Source of the DNA: Microcaldota archaeon
GTDB lineage: Archaea; Micrarchaeota; Micrarchaeia; Norongarragalinales; Norongarragalinaceae
Direction: 5' to 3'
NCBI GenBank assembly: GCA_016214445.1
Contig: JACROM010000005.1
Coordinates: 1-21,859 of the forward strand
DNA: 21,859 nt
The notes below the pieces were generated by a model, which saw only the letters and a program-made list of their open reading frames with translations, had not been told where the DNA came from and did no database searches. Below are positions 9,101 through 13,980 of the stretch, in pieces. Numbering within the stretch: position 1 is the first letter of the stretch; every line of letters starts with the position of its first letter. The position numbers and the translations under genes are program-made.

Positions 9101-10131
9101 ACGTCCGAAACGCTTAACACGCCGGTTGTTTTCGCTCGACGTGCTGCGGGTACAGACAAAAACATTTCGCCTGACGGAACGCTTATTATGTATTTAGACC
9201 CGTCTGCTGGTTGGTAGTCCAAGCGCCCGCAGCGTGGCGCGATAGGCCGCGTCAGTTGCACCGCCTGTATTTTTTTTCCTGCAAGAAAATAACCGAACTC
9301 GCCGGCATCATCAAACGTAATTGCCGAAATCGGATCACTCGCAAGCAGAGAGGCGACGTTCGGTTCCTGCGGGTCTGGCTGCAGCTTGAACCTGTAAACG
9401 TAGCCGGTTGAAGTGCCAATGTACCCAAACTCGCCGCGCGGGTCAATTGCAAACGACGTCATTGTTCCCCGCTCTATGGAGTAGGTTTGTTCTGTCCCAA
9501 GAAGAGTAAGGTCGCTCAACCGCACCTTGGAAATGCGCGCAATATAGGAACCAATAGTTGTTCCGGGAGCTAACGGCTGGGCAACAGTATAGCCAAAATA
9601 ACCGTACTCGTTGCCGGGGTCTGCAGCTGAAAAGCCAAAACTGGCTCCCTTGCCCTCGTTGAGAACTACGGCTCCAACCTGGGTAAAGCTGGCGGCGCTA
9701 ACCTTTTGCAGCTTATTCGAGGTTACACCCCTGCTGGTTCCAGCTGTAACAAAGTAAACGGACCCATCGCTGCCCCTTACGGCCATAGCGCTTGAAATAG
9801 GTGCGTTTAATTCAAGGGAACCGACCAGAGTCATCCGGTCCAAATCGACCTTGAACACTTTGCCGTCCGACGCAATATCACCAAAGTAGCCGTACCGCCC
9901 GCTGCCGTCTATAACTGCTGAAACTATCTGAAAAGCTGAAGAGCCAAACGATAAAACGTTGCCGACTCGCGACAAGTCCGACAGCCGCACTTTCACGAGC
10001 TTATTGCGCTCGGTGACGAAGTAGCCGAAACCGTTGCTGGAATCGACTGCAACAGCGTTGAAGCAACCTTCGCCCCTGTTCCACCCCAAATTGCGCTTTG
10101 TCGAACGAGCTTGTTGACGCAGCTGGTACAA
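115..10131 (-). CDS. Giant multidomain Cys-rich surface protein, C-terminal GH114-like domain (5' end frameshifted)
   Basis: This is probably a secreted cell-surface protein of 3338 residues from the TTG at 10131. Approximate order of domains: beta-propeller repeats with GYFV...KVRLSDL blades (1-300); an unassigned domain (300-520); Pro/Thr linker; second propeller (560-920); long Ser/Pro/Thr linker; knottin-like module; a duplicated Cys-rich block (1026-1656); beta-sandwich (1711-1831); Cys-rich module (from 1863); two carbohydrate-binding-like domains (1976-2218); Big-like pair (2250-2408); two Cys-rich Met/Phe/Gly modules (2408-2661); a domain shared with the upstream gene (2673-2880); another knottin; GH114-like domain (3042-3338). 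No C-terminal anchor is visible. The TTG start leaves no signal peptide. A good one starts at ATG 10201 in another frame, overlapping the upstream stop, so the true gene is probably 115-10201 with a one-base frameshift near 10073-10076. A role in attachment or glycan breakdown is inferred. Confidence 0.85.
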   Translation of the reverse strand: MYQLRQQARSTKRNLGWNRGEGCFNAVAVDSSNGFGYFVTERNKLVKVRLSDLSRVGNVLSFGSSAFQIVSAVIDGSGRYGYFGDIASDGKVFKVDLDRMTLVGSLELNAPISSAMAVRGSDGSVYFVTAGTSRGVTSNKLQKVSAASFTQVGAVVLNEGKGASFGFSAADPGNEYGYFGYTVAQPLAPGTTIGSYIARISKVRLSDLTLLGTEQTYSIERGTMTSFAIDPRGEFGYIGTSTGYVYRFKLQPDPQEPNVASLLASDPISAITFDDAGEFGYFLAGKKIQAVQLTRPIAPRCGRLDYQPADGSKYIISVPSGEMFLSVPAARRAKTTGVLSVSDVDSLVNLLKTKFYPIPDGSPPFGWYPGRSFRNTTISVCLDQRYTYKTVVAELDGNAPQEVFQVASELDALVDKALGPAAKKPVLPAGALSVGDIVTLSNGVKVEVGPAHPDNYVIYPRKYLFGVRSDVIVSGGHIGDPYAFNVAEGGTVERKDLGFKVTLASISEKDGWPYVTATITPVGTPSPTPTAKPTATPTPTPAPTPTPTPSPTATPAPQAASTFTVEQTIQFDGESEIAGRVAVDSQGKYVYVATGISGIPSQQVREAYAFKVLKVDAEKFTILKELPLPLVGDEVGGGALLSADVDPSAAYLYVARQEGWRPGLAVAQKRIFLFRIRLGDFAVDGSSSLPSSYSLIGIDARNGFALVKASNNPLKVAKFRLSDFKEEPPLNFASGESMFLQLGTIDSEGGYAYLNIRRGKESYFAKIRTSDMTRLADLPDHAGGTTTNPAYPSWINVDPKHAFAYVATQNTYLPVTRKLKKISLGDWSEAASRDLELNSLSGNVFFTPDGAYGYFPALTLKQQWTSAKIRLSDLTLVAAYPDWVATQAYAPSGGYAYLGTSPRGAKSNLVKVRLANVNEPPLASPTPSPSPTPTPSPTPSPTPSPTPSPTPTPSPTPTPSPTPSPTPVPTPFCLKADVDCGVLGGTSCCTGDGLSCQVTSWFPPASKCKLPGFATPTPTPTPSPPCSGTVASCGPSEPNCAVCKAPVDVVGEAKCDAENRVVRVRTSFEPACNSGKTCASVEKKSVETVKDCAKFKPFDELSEPTCDETNKKVVQTVTSYSVGCAGAECKFTPAKETRALKSCDYGCSEGVCRVSPPPCSGKPSSCGPAGACVDCSLNTKAGATSKACDGLNVVKITSNFKPSCSIDNKCGFEEVVSSEVVESCVAPPVKFGDKVCDGNKVVRTKTTGAAVCQNAACGVTSGEEKEVLEECSYKCSDGACKPKPACKKDNEGCGGAEDACCSGLKCDSASKLCKQENPSCVSIENAGCGVWPLGSCCAPLKCDGAILGACRAPSKPCSGTIKSCGLTEPNCAVCKASADELGSLACDADNRVVQTRTIFEPLCQAGTTCNVKSTSKVEVTQDCAKHKPADEFSSKTCDEANTKVVRAVTSYSVGCEKGACKFTPSKTVQTVEKCLYGCSEGVCRPVPPSCSGKPSSCGPAGACVDCTASSKADVVSRVCDGLNVVKVVSGFKPSCSVDNKCGFEEVVSKAIVESCSAPAVSFGAKVCDGNKVVRKKSGGSAYCLNGACGTNSKEETEILEECSYKCSEGACLPKPTVPAKTCLKNGESCGSFGNSLGCCGDLTCQVSILPLGSFCKEKPGATPAPSPTPSAMPSPSPSPSPTPSPSPVLTQKPSPTPAATPSPSPSPVSSGGRITETISGEKVKQEETKQFGASGQVTGYLAENSAAVVATYVASSGSAGKGELTYTLPFSYEDYLAGKITISPKPKRVAQGSLVVTWDVDLQPQETFSARIDVKQKVELAVVQKIEPPKASLAAVSPSPSSSPSPSPSPPSSPSPSPAVGPTCESAGGTCFYPSSEADLVDNCKPPLQCLVQSWSVKCPAGSTGVSGTCPTKSRPDSLESYTMFKPWVCCRSPIASPSPSATPAVSPSPTPVVTPEPMSTAAPSSAKSEEYANFNTPVHKLGQIEYGTSFTDKFDWSVPGDTVKVEAHSWSFDDSGIIYVNDKVVYDKTSRPRDAPASGVEVKDITSYVRAGQKNEVRIYSRDLYGGQVAGSVMFKIYRVAPTPTPDATIVAQTVSVNTPVYEIGTRYGATQEREESLQVPLYATQVLLKSWNFDDVGIVYLNDKTAGNRILDSTNICWSGCPHSGTPLDNTANLFAVSDVTKLVKKGQANKVLFYLKDRHGGSLAGSVNFQVSGYECKSTTTSCGAYPNCASCGPTDQCVSNSCLPLSQITLAPSSVTASSAQFSPSCYYSGKQAACPKLSWVTTLGSVTADGTWTAGAEGEGTITATVFGVSGSAKVKTPTRSKQIIVFPDVFTGTSKQFGVACYAYDTRTTSYDIKTTCPELTWSTTFGEVTGKGYWTAVAVGRGRVVAESPGEISNFAEVNAPACSPVYTCQKTTTSAATCQGTSAADCKAVCPGGGVASGSCQWSGGLFNLGMFGFGGGSCQSAGGSLTCTKTESYTSTTGCGSDTQTSKAGDSNCIASVTSVTPSPSPTVTPSSSPSPSPSPSSAPSPTPSPSPSPSPSVSPPPSPSPAVKTCEPSAVYTCRKKTTVACTQKGGFTIFGGGQCSAECPSGYSQVSGSCGTQGGGMFGGMFGGETCSGSLTCEGAQYTSSTGCGSDVQVSVTSTKCEPEPQVTPIPSPSPSPSPTDFDTLSFTTGERNFPVSATDTDTVGLSYVRVTSSLSVPFDFGNGIKGNTFYYITDSKPAGKGKQGMIFYQHPETGLFVPYVRGTSDTPDRVDVNWVDYFYSPGEAAQIIYFKASGIESGAVDTDYSDFVIAVGENLTVAKNGMFLLDVGYGDQAEPRFTPTAGKAYAAYSDEDLSVYRGKQVEAGFVSPRGSKLDSISLNSAVIKYSTARPVFPSPSASPTPSPVITPAPTPSPTPMPSATPKPKKELRKKGFKTPRGSSLEDAQANVVKIKYALVDMTPSPTPVPQPTPFCLIESQDCPLSGETPCCKGDGLSCQVTSWLPPKSQCKLPGFATPTPTPIPTPVPTATPSPTPSPTPTPVPTATPALASGTLPWIYALSGYDAPGFVQKLVDTPSLGMVVDAYKAVPSTAFTPEEVAAFKKKHGTVLAYMSIGEAEDYRYYWQSSWAATPPAWMGKLNPAWVGNIKVRYWEPAWQAIIFDYVTKIAQQGFDGVYLDIVDGYEYWADNENGETAFSDASFSGSRNYLDEAVSAQRMISFISAIRQKARQVNPNFKVFPQNVPQLSVYQGYFDVMDGIGKETTFYSGYDDINVPGSVAAPAAAASLDFELPFLRKIKAAGKTVLVVDYFAPTQKTLANEFIAKAAAEGFLAYPADTRKLDKLRACNEII
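118..1008 (-). other. GH114/TM1410-like (COG2342) glycosidase domain of the giant protein
   Basis: The last 297 residues begin LPWIYALSGYD and hold the hallmarks of the TM1410/MJ1477 family (COG2342), related to GH114 endo-alpha-1,4-polygalactosaminidases: VLAYMSIGEAEDYRYYW followed by FDGVYLDIVDGYEYW. In this TIM-barrel family the acidic residues in GEAED and in the YLDIVD strand are expected to lie in the active site. The domain is full length and closes the protein. The likely substrate is a galactosamine-rich or related extracellular polysaccharide, but many archaeal members are uncharacterised, so the substrate is open. Confidence 0.8.
1138..1246 (-). other. Knottin-like six-Cys module 5
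   Basis: Cysteine spacing is CX6CX7CCX6CX11C (CLIESQDC to SQCKLPGFATP). It is nearly identical in layout and wording to module 1, including the block GDGLSCQVTSW, although almost 2000 residues separate them. It precedes the linker to the GH114-like domain. Confidence 0.6.
5165..6063 (-). repeat. Internal Cys-rich repeat, unit 2
   Basis: This is the second copy of the Cys-rich block (CSGTIKSCGLTEPNC, then CSGKPSSCG from 5664, then one knottin). It is shorter than unit 1 because only one knottin-like module is present at its end. Both copies carry the YGCSEGVCR motif and paired VVR/VVK strands between cysteines. Confidence 0.85.
5167..5268 (-). other. Knottin-like six-Cys module 4
   Basis: Cysteine spacing is CX6CX8CCX4CX10C (CLKNGESC to GSFC). 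It closes the second Cys-rich repeat unit and is followed by a Ser/Pro linker. Confidence 0.6.
6082..6174 (-). other. Knottin-like six-Cys module 3
   Basis: Cysteine spacing is CX7CX7CCX4CX7C (CVSIENAGC to LGAC). It lies in tandem with module 2. Repeat unit 2 has only one knottin at the matching place, so one was lost or gained after the duplication. Confidence 0.6.
6192..6276 (-). other. Knottin-like six-Cys module 2
   Basis: Cysteine spacing is CX6CX6CCX4CX6C (from CKKDNEGC to SKLC), the closest match in this protein to the classic inhibitor-cystine-knot pattern. It directly precedes module 3 with a five-residue spacer and ends the first 993-nt repeat unit together with it. Confidence 0.62.
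7107..7215 (-). other. Knottin-like six-Cys module 1
   Basis: Cysteine spacing is CX6CX7CCX6CX11C, beginning FCLKADVDC and ending SKCKLPGFA. The CX(3-7)CX(3-8)CC...C...C order is that of inhibitor cystine knots. It lies between the longest Ser/Pro/Thr linker and a second short linker. The same sequence with few changes recurs at 1138-1246. Confidence 0.6.
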
Positions 10132-10201
10132 ACTGGGGCGAAAACGCGAGAACCATTATGACCAAAAGCGCCAGTTTAGGCCCGGCCAATGGCTTACTCA
10201 T
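10073..10201 (-). other. Out-of-frame signal peptide segment of the giant surface-protein gene
   Basis: Reading from ATG 10201-10199 gives MSKPLAGPKLALLVIMVLAF, then SPQFVPAASTSS: a positive N-region, a hydrophobic core and an Ala-X-Ala-like cleavage region. This ATG overlaps the upstream stop (ATGAGTAA), as expected for translational coupling. This frame continues past the propeller start as nonsense, while the propeller lies in the neighbouring frame. Removing one G from the G4 run (CCCC at 10073-10076 on the plus strand) joins FDKAQFGVEQG directly to EGCFNAVAVDSSNGFGYFV, a natural blade sequence. A second G4 run at 10084-10087 is an alternative slip site. Assembly error, a real mutation and programmed frameshifting all remain possible. 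Confidence 0.75.
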
Positions 10202-11699
10202 AAGCAACCCCTGCCTCTTCCTTCGAGCCAAGCTGCGGGCTCTCGCTGTCCGCCAGCCCCACGTCTATCATGAACTTTCCTTCGCCTTCAGGCACGCTTA
10301 TCACGAAATCCACGAAATCAGGCGCGCCAACAAGCTGTATCGCTGACGCGTCAAAAGCAATCAAAGAGGACTCGGTTGGCGAATACTGGTACTTCACGTA
10401 ATTCATTTTCACCAATTCATTCTCCTTTATAGAGTTAGCATGCAAGTAGGCCGCAAAGTAGCCGGTTTTCGCGTCCTTATAGTATATATTGCCCCTCGGC
10501 ACCGGCGCTACAACTGAACTGGTGCCAATCGTTCCAGGAACCGTTTGCAGGCTGCCGTCGCTTGGACCAACAGGAATTCCCGCAGAACTGCTCGCCTTGC
10601 TCCCAACGACGTAAAAGAACACGTTCGTCTTCGTTTCGCCGAAAACAAACGCGTCCGGAACAAGGGAGGTTATCTGCACGAAAGAGTAAACTGCTGCCTG
10701 TTCGTCGAAAGAATTCAACGGAAAACTCCGCGAACCAGTGGAAAACTCCAGGACGTCGAACTTCGGTTTTTCAACAGGCGAGGGAGTTGGTTCAGGTCCG
10801 CACAACAGCTTCACGCCGGCAACGTCAATCCCGCACACAGGAGTCGGAACAGGAGTGGGTATGGGAGTGGGAGAAGGCGTAGGCGCTGAAACTAGGGGCG
10901 GCGCTATGGGGCTGGAAGGAGCTGAAGGAGCAGAAGGCACTGAAGGGGCGGAAGAAGGAGGCCTTGGAAGTATTGGCGGAGTTGGTTGAATGGCAGCTGC
11001 AGGAGTGGGCGAAGCAGGTGAAACAAGAGGTGGCGCAATCTCAGTCGGGGGTGCAGTAGGCGCGGGAGTAGGCGAAGGAACGGATGGTTTTATCGGAGTA
11101 ATCTTGACAGCCTGAAGCGTTTCAAGAGTGGGCATTTCCGACGTTTCTCCCTTTTTGGAAACAACGACATTAAAATCGAACCTCTTGTTCTGTTTGTTCG
11201 GGTCGAGTTTCACGTCCCACGTCAGCTTGAGGCTTCCGCGCTCGAACGAAGACGGCTTTGGTTCCACGGTTATTTCCCCTCGCTCGTAGGCTTCGTAGTC
11301 GAGGTCAAGAACTGCACTGACGCCGTCAGCTGGTTCAGTAGCAGTGTAGGAAAAAGAAGACTTCACTTCTTTTGCGCCCGAAGCCACCGAAACGCGGGTC
11401 TGTTGGTCGGGCTGGGTTGAGCGGACAACAAGCTTGGTTCCGATGAAGTTGAAGCAGTCGCAGCGCGTGCCTTCAGGCACAGACATGGAAGAAAAGGTAG
11501 CGTCGGGAACGAAGACGCCGTTCACGTTGCACGCTTGGGCGTTAACTGCCTCCGCACTACATTGGGTCTTGCCAGCCTCCTTCAGCGAAGAGGAAGTATC
11601 GTTGAAAGTTCCAGTGAGAACGACCAGCGCGAGCACGACAATCAAGAGCACGCCGCCTAACAAAAGGACGTACTCAAATGTTCCCTGGCCCCTACGCAT
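10194..11699 (-). CDS. Class III signal-peptide (pilin-like) surface protein
   Basis: The protein has 501 residues from ATG 11699, chosen because it starts MRRGQGTFEYVLLLGG, the archaeal class III signal-peptide pattern (QXSXEYLLLLG; PF04021). These peptides are cut before the Gln by an EppA-type peptidase, and the hydrophobic stretch then packs into a pilus-like filament. An in-frame extension to 11786 would run through a repeat element and the promoter, so it was rejected. After the hydrophobic segment come a Cys-containing stretch, a beta-sandwich (DYEAYERGEITVEPKP...LTWDVKLDP), two Pro/Ser/Thr linkers (about 11090-10870) and a C-terminal domain (FDVLEFSTGSRSFPL to the end). Both folded domains have clear relatives in the giant protein encoded immediately downstream, whose ATG overlaps this stop. 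A filament-tethered or surface adhesin role is inferred. Confidence 0.85.
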   Translation of the reverse strand: MRRGQGTFEYVLLLGGVLLIVVLALVVLTGTFNDTSSSLKEAGKTQCSAEAVNAQACNVNGVFVPDATFSSMSVPEGTRCDCFNFIGTKLVVRSTQPDQQTRVSVASGAKEVKSSFSYTATEPADGVSAVLDLDYEAYERGEITVEPKPSSFERGSLKLTWDVKLDPNKQNKRFDFNVVVSKKGETSEMPTLETLQAVKITPIKPSVPSPTPAPTAPPTEIAPPLVSPASPTPAAAIQPTPPILPRPPSSAPSVPSAPSAPSSPIAPPLVSAPTPSPTPIPTPVPTPVCGIDVAGVKLLCGPEPTPSPVEKPKFDVLEFSTGSRSFPLNSFDEQAAVYSFVQITSLVPDAFVFGETKTNVFFYVVGSKASSSAGIPVGPSDGSLQTVPGTIGTSSVVAPVPRGNIYYKDAKTGYFAAYLHANSIKENELVKMNYVKYQYSPTESSLIAFDASAIQLVGAPDFVDFVISVPEGEGKFMIDVGLADSESPQLGSKEEAGVAYE

Positions 11700-11740
11700 C
11701 AGCAACCCGCACCGAACTACTCTTTTGTAGCAACAGGCAG

Positions 11741-11747
11741 TATAAAA
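11741..11747 (-). promoter_or_regulatory. TATA box of the surface-protein operon
   Basis: TTTTATA on the minus strand lies about 45 nt upstream of the ATG at 11699, which would give a leader of about 18 nt. It sits between repeat element C and the gene, so C is upstream of the promoter. Confidence 0.55.
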
Positions 11748-11763
11748 GGAGTTCGTTTTCACG

Positions 11764-11830
11764 GGCCAACCCAAGGGGGGACACATTCCCCCCTTAGTTC
11801 GGCCGTCTGCCCAAACCCCCTTTGGACGGG
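11764..11830 (-). repeat. Hairpin-rich element, copy C (short form)
   Basis: On the minus strand this carries CCAAA-GGGGG-TTTGG (stem 11811-11815/11821-11825), then AACTAAGGGGGG...TGTCCCCCCTTGGGTTGGCC with an 8-bp stem (11773-11780/11788-11795). Both blocks match the outer parts of copy B (about 15729-15741 and 15850-15884, plus strand), but the three central hairpins of B are missing. It fills the gap between the methyltransferase stop and the surface-operon promoter, where it might also act as a terminator. Confidence 0.65.
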
Positions 11831-11858
11831 TACATTTCTTACTTTAATTCACGGCAGT

Positions 11859-12443
11859 TCACGCCTTCAACCCAACGAAACCCTGCAGGTGCTCGACAAA
11901 ACGCAGACCGGCAAAACCAGCCCGCTGAAGACGCTCTTTTACCCCGCGGGGAATGTTTTTTCCCCTTAGCTTTCCGGGCGCGCCGGCGTAATGGAAAAGC
12001 TTCCCGCCTTTCTTAAGCACGCGGAACAATTCGCGGTAAAAAACTTCCGAATAAAGTTCTCCAGCCATTGAAAGCCTAGGAGGGTCGTGCAGAACCAAGT
12101 CGAAATGTCCGGAAGGAAGCGAAGGCAAAAACAAAAAGGCGTCTTCTACAACAAGTTCAATCTTCGGGTTTCCGAAAAGTTCCTTTGAGTCCTTGTTTTG
12201 CCGGGCGCACTCCAACACGTTCGCATCCTTTTCTATTGTCACGACACTGCACTCGCGCTTTGCCAACGCTACCGCGGAATAACCCAAACCAGTGCAGACG
12301 TCCAAAGCCTTCGCCCCGGGCCGCGGGTTCAATTCAGAAACCTTGTCTTCCGCGTCACGGACAGGGGCCTTGTTTTTCGTCTGGTGCATGCGCACGCCGT
12401 CAATCTCTATGGTTCCTTCAACCAAGCGGTAGCACTGAGGCAC
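11859..12443 (-). CDS. SAM-dependent methyltransferase, COG2521 family
   Basis: A class I methyltransferase of 194 residues. Motif I is LDVCTGLGYSA (48-58), the acidic ribose-binding position is in TIEKD (69-73), and the catalytic-region motif HDPPRLSMAGELYSE runs from 119. The N-terminal TIEIDGVRMH and the YREL(F)RVLKKGGKLFHY stretch are typical of archaeal COG2521 proteins, whose substrate is unknown to me; a DPP motif often goes with nucleic-acid amino-group methylation, which is only suggestive here. The start is GTG at 12443, immediately after the TGA of a 23-codon reading frame that repeats the PQCY beginning. It lies 74 nt downstream of thiI on the same strand and is probably cotranscribed with it. 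Confidence 0.85.
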   Translation of the reverse strand: MPQCYRLVEGTIEIDGVRMHQTKNKAPVRDAEDKVSELNPRPGAKALDVCTGLGYSAVALAKRECSVVTIEKDANVLECARQNKDSKELFGNPKIELVVEDAFLFLPSLPSGHFDLVLHDPPRLSMAGELYSEVFYRELFRVLKKGGKLFHYAGAPGKLRGKNIPRGVKERLQRAGFAGLRFVEHLQGFVGLKA

Positions 12444-12515
12444 TCACAACTCCTCCGCGGGCTTGTTCTTCACAGTCGCCACCATCAAAACAGCTTCCTC
12501 GTAGCATTGCGGCAA
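12444..12515 (-). CDS. Possible 23-codon leader ORF between thiI and the methyltransferase
   Basis: A TTG-started frame (L/M-PQCYEEAVLMVATVKNK...EEL) begins 2 nt after the thiI stop and ends in TGA directly abutting the GTG start of the methyltransferase. Its first codons TTG CCG CAA TGC TAC resemble GTG CCT CAG TGC TAC of the methyltransferase, differing only in the start codon and at silent third positions. It could be a coupling peptide or a remnant of a duplicated start. No family is recognised; translation is unproven. Confidence 0.25.
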   Translation of the reverse strand: MPQCYEEAVLMVATVKNKPAEEL

Positions 12516-12517
12516 TT

Positions 12518-13624
12518 TTAGTCCACCACCATGATTTTAGTTTCTTTCAAAGTCCGCTCCACTAAGTCTTCCGGCAGCTCCTTCTCCAGTTTCTCCAAAA
12601 AATCCTTGCTGCATGCAGTGGCCGGGTTCTTTGAAAGCAGCGCATGGCAGCAATCGTTGTATTTTTCAAGCGACAGCTCGTAGGTGCCAATCTTTTCCGC
12701 CAAGGCTATTATCTCCCTCTTGTCGTACGCCAGCAAAGGCCTGAGCACCGGAATAGAGGAAGCAGGCTGTATAGCTGCGATGTTGTCCAAAGTCTGCGAA
12801 GCGACCTGCGACAAGCTCTCCCCTGTTCCAATCGCCTTGGCTCCTTCCTTTTCCGCTATCTTCTCCGCTACCCTGAGCATGAACCTCCTGAACAACGGAA
12901 GCACGTAACGGGAAGGCAAGGGAAGCGAAGCAATGGTGAAAACGTCGAATGGAACCAGGTAGACTTTCTTCGAAAGAGTGGAAGGGTAAAGATACTTGAC
13001 TATGCGCTCGATTTTTCCGGTTTTCTCATGGCCTGGCTTGAACGGGTGGAAATGCACGAACACGTTCTTGGCTCCGCGCTTTGCCAAAAGCCACGAGGCA
13101 ACAGGCGAATCTATTCCTCCGGAGAGCAGGGTGACTATCTTGCCGGCGCAGCCAACAGGCAGACCGCCAACCCCTTCCAGACGGTTGTAGCAAACAAACG
13201 CCTTATCCTTGAGCACTTCGATTTCCAAAAAAGACTCGGGCTGCTTAACGGAAAGTTCTACGCCGTTGTTGTCGAGGAATTCCGCAACTGCGCGGGCGAG
13301 TTCAGTTGAATTCAACGGGAACCGCTTGTCCGAACGACTTGCTTTCACCTTCAAAGGCTGCCGCATTTTTTTCGCGACTTCCAAGGACTTTTCCTTGATT
13401 TCTTCCAATTCCGGGCTGCATTCTTCGGCCAGCGAGCAAGAGGTTACGCCGAAAACCCGTGACACCGGTGCCAAATACTCGTCCCCTGCATCCAAGACGA
13501 ACCTCTGCGAAACCAGCTTCGGCTTCGCTAACGAGGCTTTCTTGATGTTGTCCGCGAGCTTCTTCTGGAAAAAACACCGGTTCTGCCCTTTGGTAAAAAT
13601 CTCTCCGTAATGAGTTATTATCAT
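12518..13624 (-). CDS. thiI: tRNA 4-thiouridine synthase ThiI
   Basis: This enzyme activates U8 of tRNA with ATP and inserts sulfur, giving 4-thiouridine; some relatives also supply sulfur for thiamine. The 368 residues show the N-terminal MIITHYGEI(F)TKGQNR typical of the family, a ferredoxin-like/THUMP region (about 40-150), and the PP-loop LLSGGIDSPVASW (signature 168-174), followed by GTGESLSQVASQTL and NDCCHALLSKNPAT. There is no C-terminal rhodanese domain, as in the archaeal and short forms. No TATA-like sequence precedes ATG 13624. The nearest is at 13871-13877, beyond a duplicated start (MIIAHYGEI at 13845) and a hairpin element, and an upstream frame ends in the ATGA overlap at this start. 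Translation probably depends on coupling. Confidence 0.93.
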   Translation of the reverse strand: MIITHYGEIFTKGQNRCFFQKKLADNIKKASLAKPKLVSQRFVLDAGDEYLAPVSRVFGVTSCSLAEECSPELEEIKEKSLEVAKKMRQPLKVKASRSDKRFPLNSTELARAVAEFLDNNGVELSVKQPESFLEIEVLKDKAFVCYNRLEGVGGLPVGCAGKIVTLLSGGIDSPVASWLLAKRGAKNVFVHFHPFKPGHEKTGKIERIVKYLYPSTLSKKVYLVPFDVFTIASLPLPSRYVLPLFRRFMLRVAEKIAEKEGAKAIGTGESLSQVASQTLDNIAAIQPASSIPVLRPLLAYDKREIIALAEKIGTYELSLEKYNDCCHALLSKNPATACSKDFLEKLEKELPEDLVERTLKETKIMVVD

Positions 13625-13845
13625 TTTTCAACCACCGCAGGGAAGAGGGCGAGGCGAACGGAGCTTAGCGATGGTCGCTTGTCGACCATCGCTTCCAACT
13701 GCTCTTGCCAGGGGGATGCGAACAAACGCGCAAGCGTTTGTAGCACGCAGCAAACCGCAACAGCGGTTTGCCCGCGAACCGCAGCGAAGCGGAGGTGTCC
13801 CCCGAGGCTTAGGTACAAAATCTCGCCGTAATGGGCTATTATCAT
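13621..13845 (-). CDS. Upstream ORF carrying a duplicated ThiI N-terminus
   Basis: A 74-codon frame starts MIIAHYGEI(L), nearly the same nine residues as ThiI (MIITHYGEI). It then runs without a stop through hairpin element A and ends ...VVEK with TGA overlapping the thiI ATG (ATGA). Its ATG lies 28 nt from a TATA box (13871-13877), the spacing seen at other genes here. The differences between the two MII(A/T)HYGEI copies are partly silent. It is probably the original thiI start, separated from the rest by the inserted element, now acting as a leader ORF. The peptide after residue 10 is element-derived and matches nothing I know. Confidence 0.4.
   Translation of the reverse strand: MIIAHYGEILYLSLGGHLRFAAVRGQTAVAVCCVLQTLARLFASPWQEQLEAMVDKRPSLSSVRLALFPAVVEK
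13655..13815. repeat. Hairpin-rich element, copy A
   Basis: It contains four stem-loops: 13668-13677/13683-13692 (10 bp), 13722-13729/13734-13741 (8 bp, GCAA loop), 13750-13758/13763-13771 (9 bp) and 13779-13782/13789-13792 (4 bp). GGGGGA at 13711-13716 can pair with TCCCCC at 13798-13803, closing a branched structure. The second and third hairpins are joined by TAGCAC, and the element ends TGTCCCCC, as in copy B, although the stems differ in sequence. It separates the duplicated ThiI starts. Confidence 0.7.
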
Positions 13846-13870
13846 AAGATGGAATGTGCCATGCAAAGGG

Positions 13871-13877
13871 TTTATAG
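13871..13877. promoter_or_regulatory. TATA box serving the thiI leader (minus) and possibly the kinase-deaminase gene (plus)
   Basis: TTTATAG reads as CTATAAA on the minus strand, 28 nt upstream of the ATG at 13845. On the plus strand it is part of a promoter-to-start block (13865 to about 13903) that is repeated at 13943-13980 in front of the kinase-deaminase gene. Confidence 0.5.
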
Positions 13878-13949
13878 CTTACCTTTTACAATCGGAACCG
13901 CGGAGGAAGCACCCAACCCACTGCTTCGGGCGCATAAACAAACAAAGGG

Positions 13950-13956
13950 TTTATAG
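13950..13956 (+). promoter_or_regulatory. TATA box of the kinase-deaminase gene
   Basis: TTTATAG is centred 28 nt upstream of ATG 13981, which places transcription start at or next to the start codon (leaderless mRNA). Confidence 0.65.
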
Positions 13957-13980
13957 ATTATCCCCGACAATCTAAACCGC

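Larger units (their letters stand above)
13865..13980 (+). repeat. Duplicated promoter/start block before the kinase-deaminase gene
   Basis: AAAGGGTTTATAG is followed by matching ACAATC and AACCGC at the same spacing in both copies (offset about 78 nt). The second copy ends at the ATG; in the first the ATG place reads GGA. Between them lies a hairpin, GAAGCA-(10 nt)-TGCTTC, at about 13907-13928. Confidence 0.6.

Noticed and set aside
11700..11786. N-terminal extension of the class III signal-peptide protein to 11786
   Set aside because: It would run through the TATA box and element C, and would bury the class III signal sequence, which must be N-terminal.
12644..13309. 221-codon plus-strand frame opposite thiI
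   Set aside because: It overlaps the well-conserved ThiI coding sequence and has no family features.
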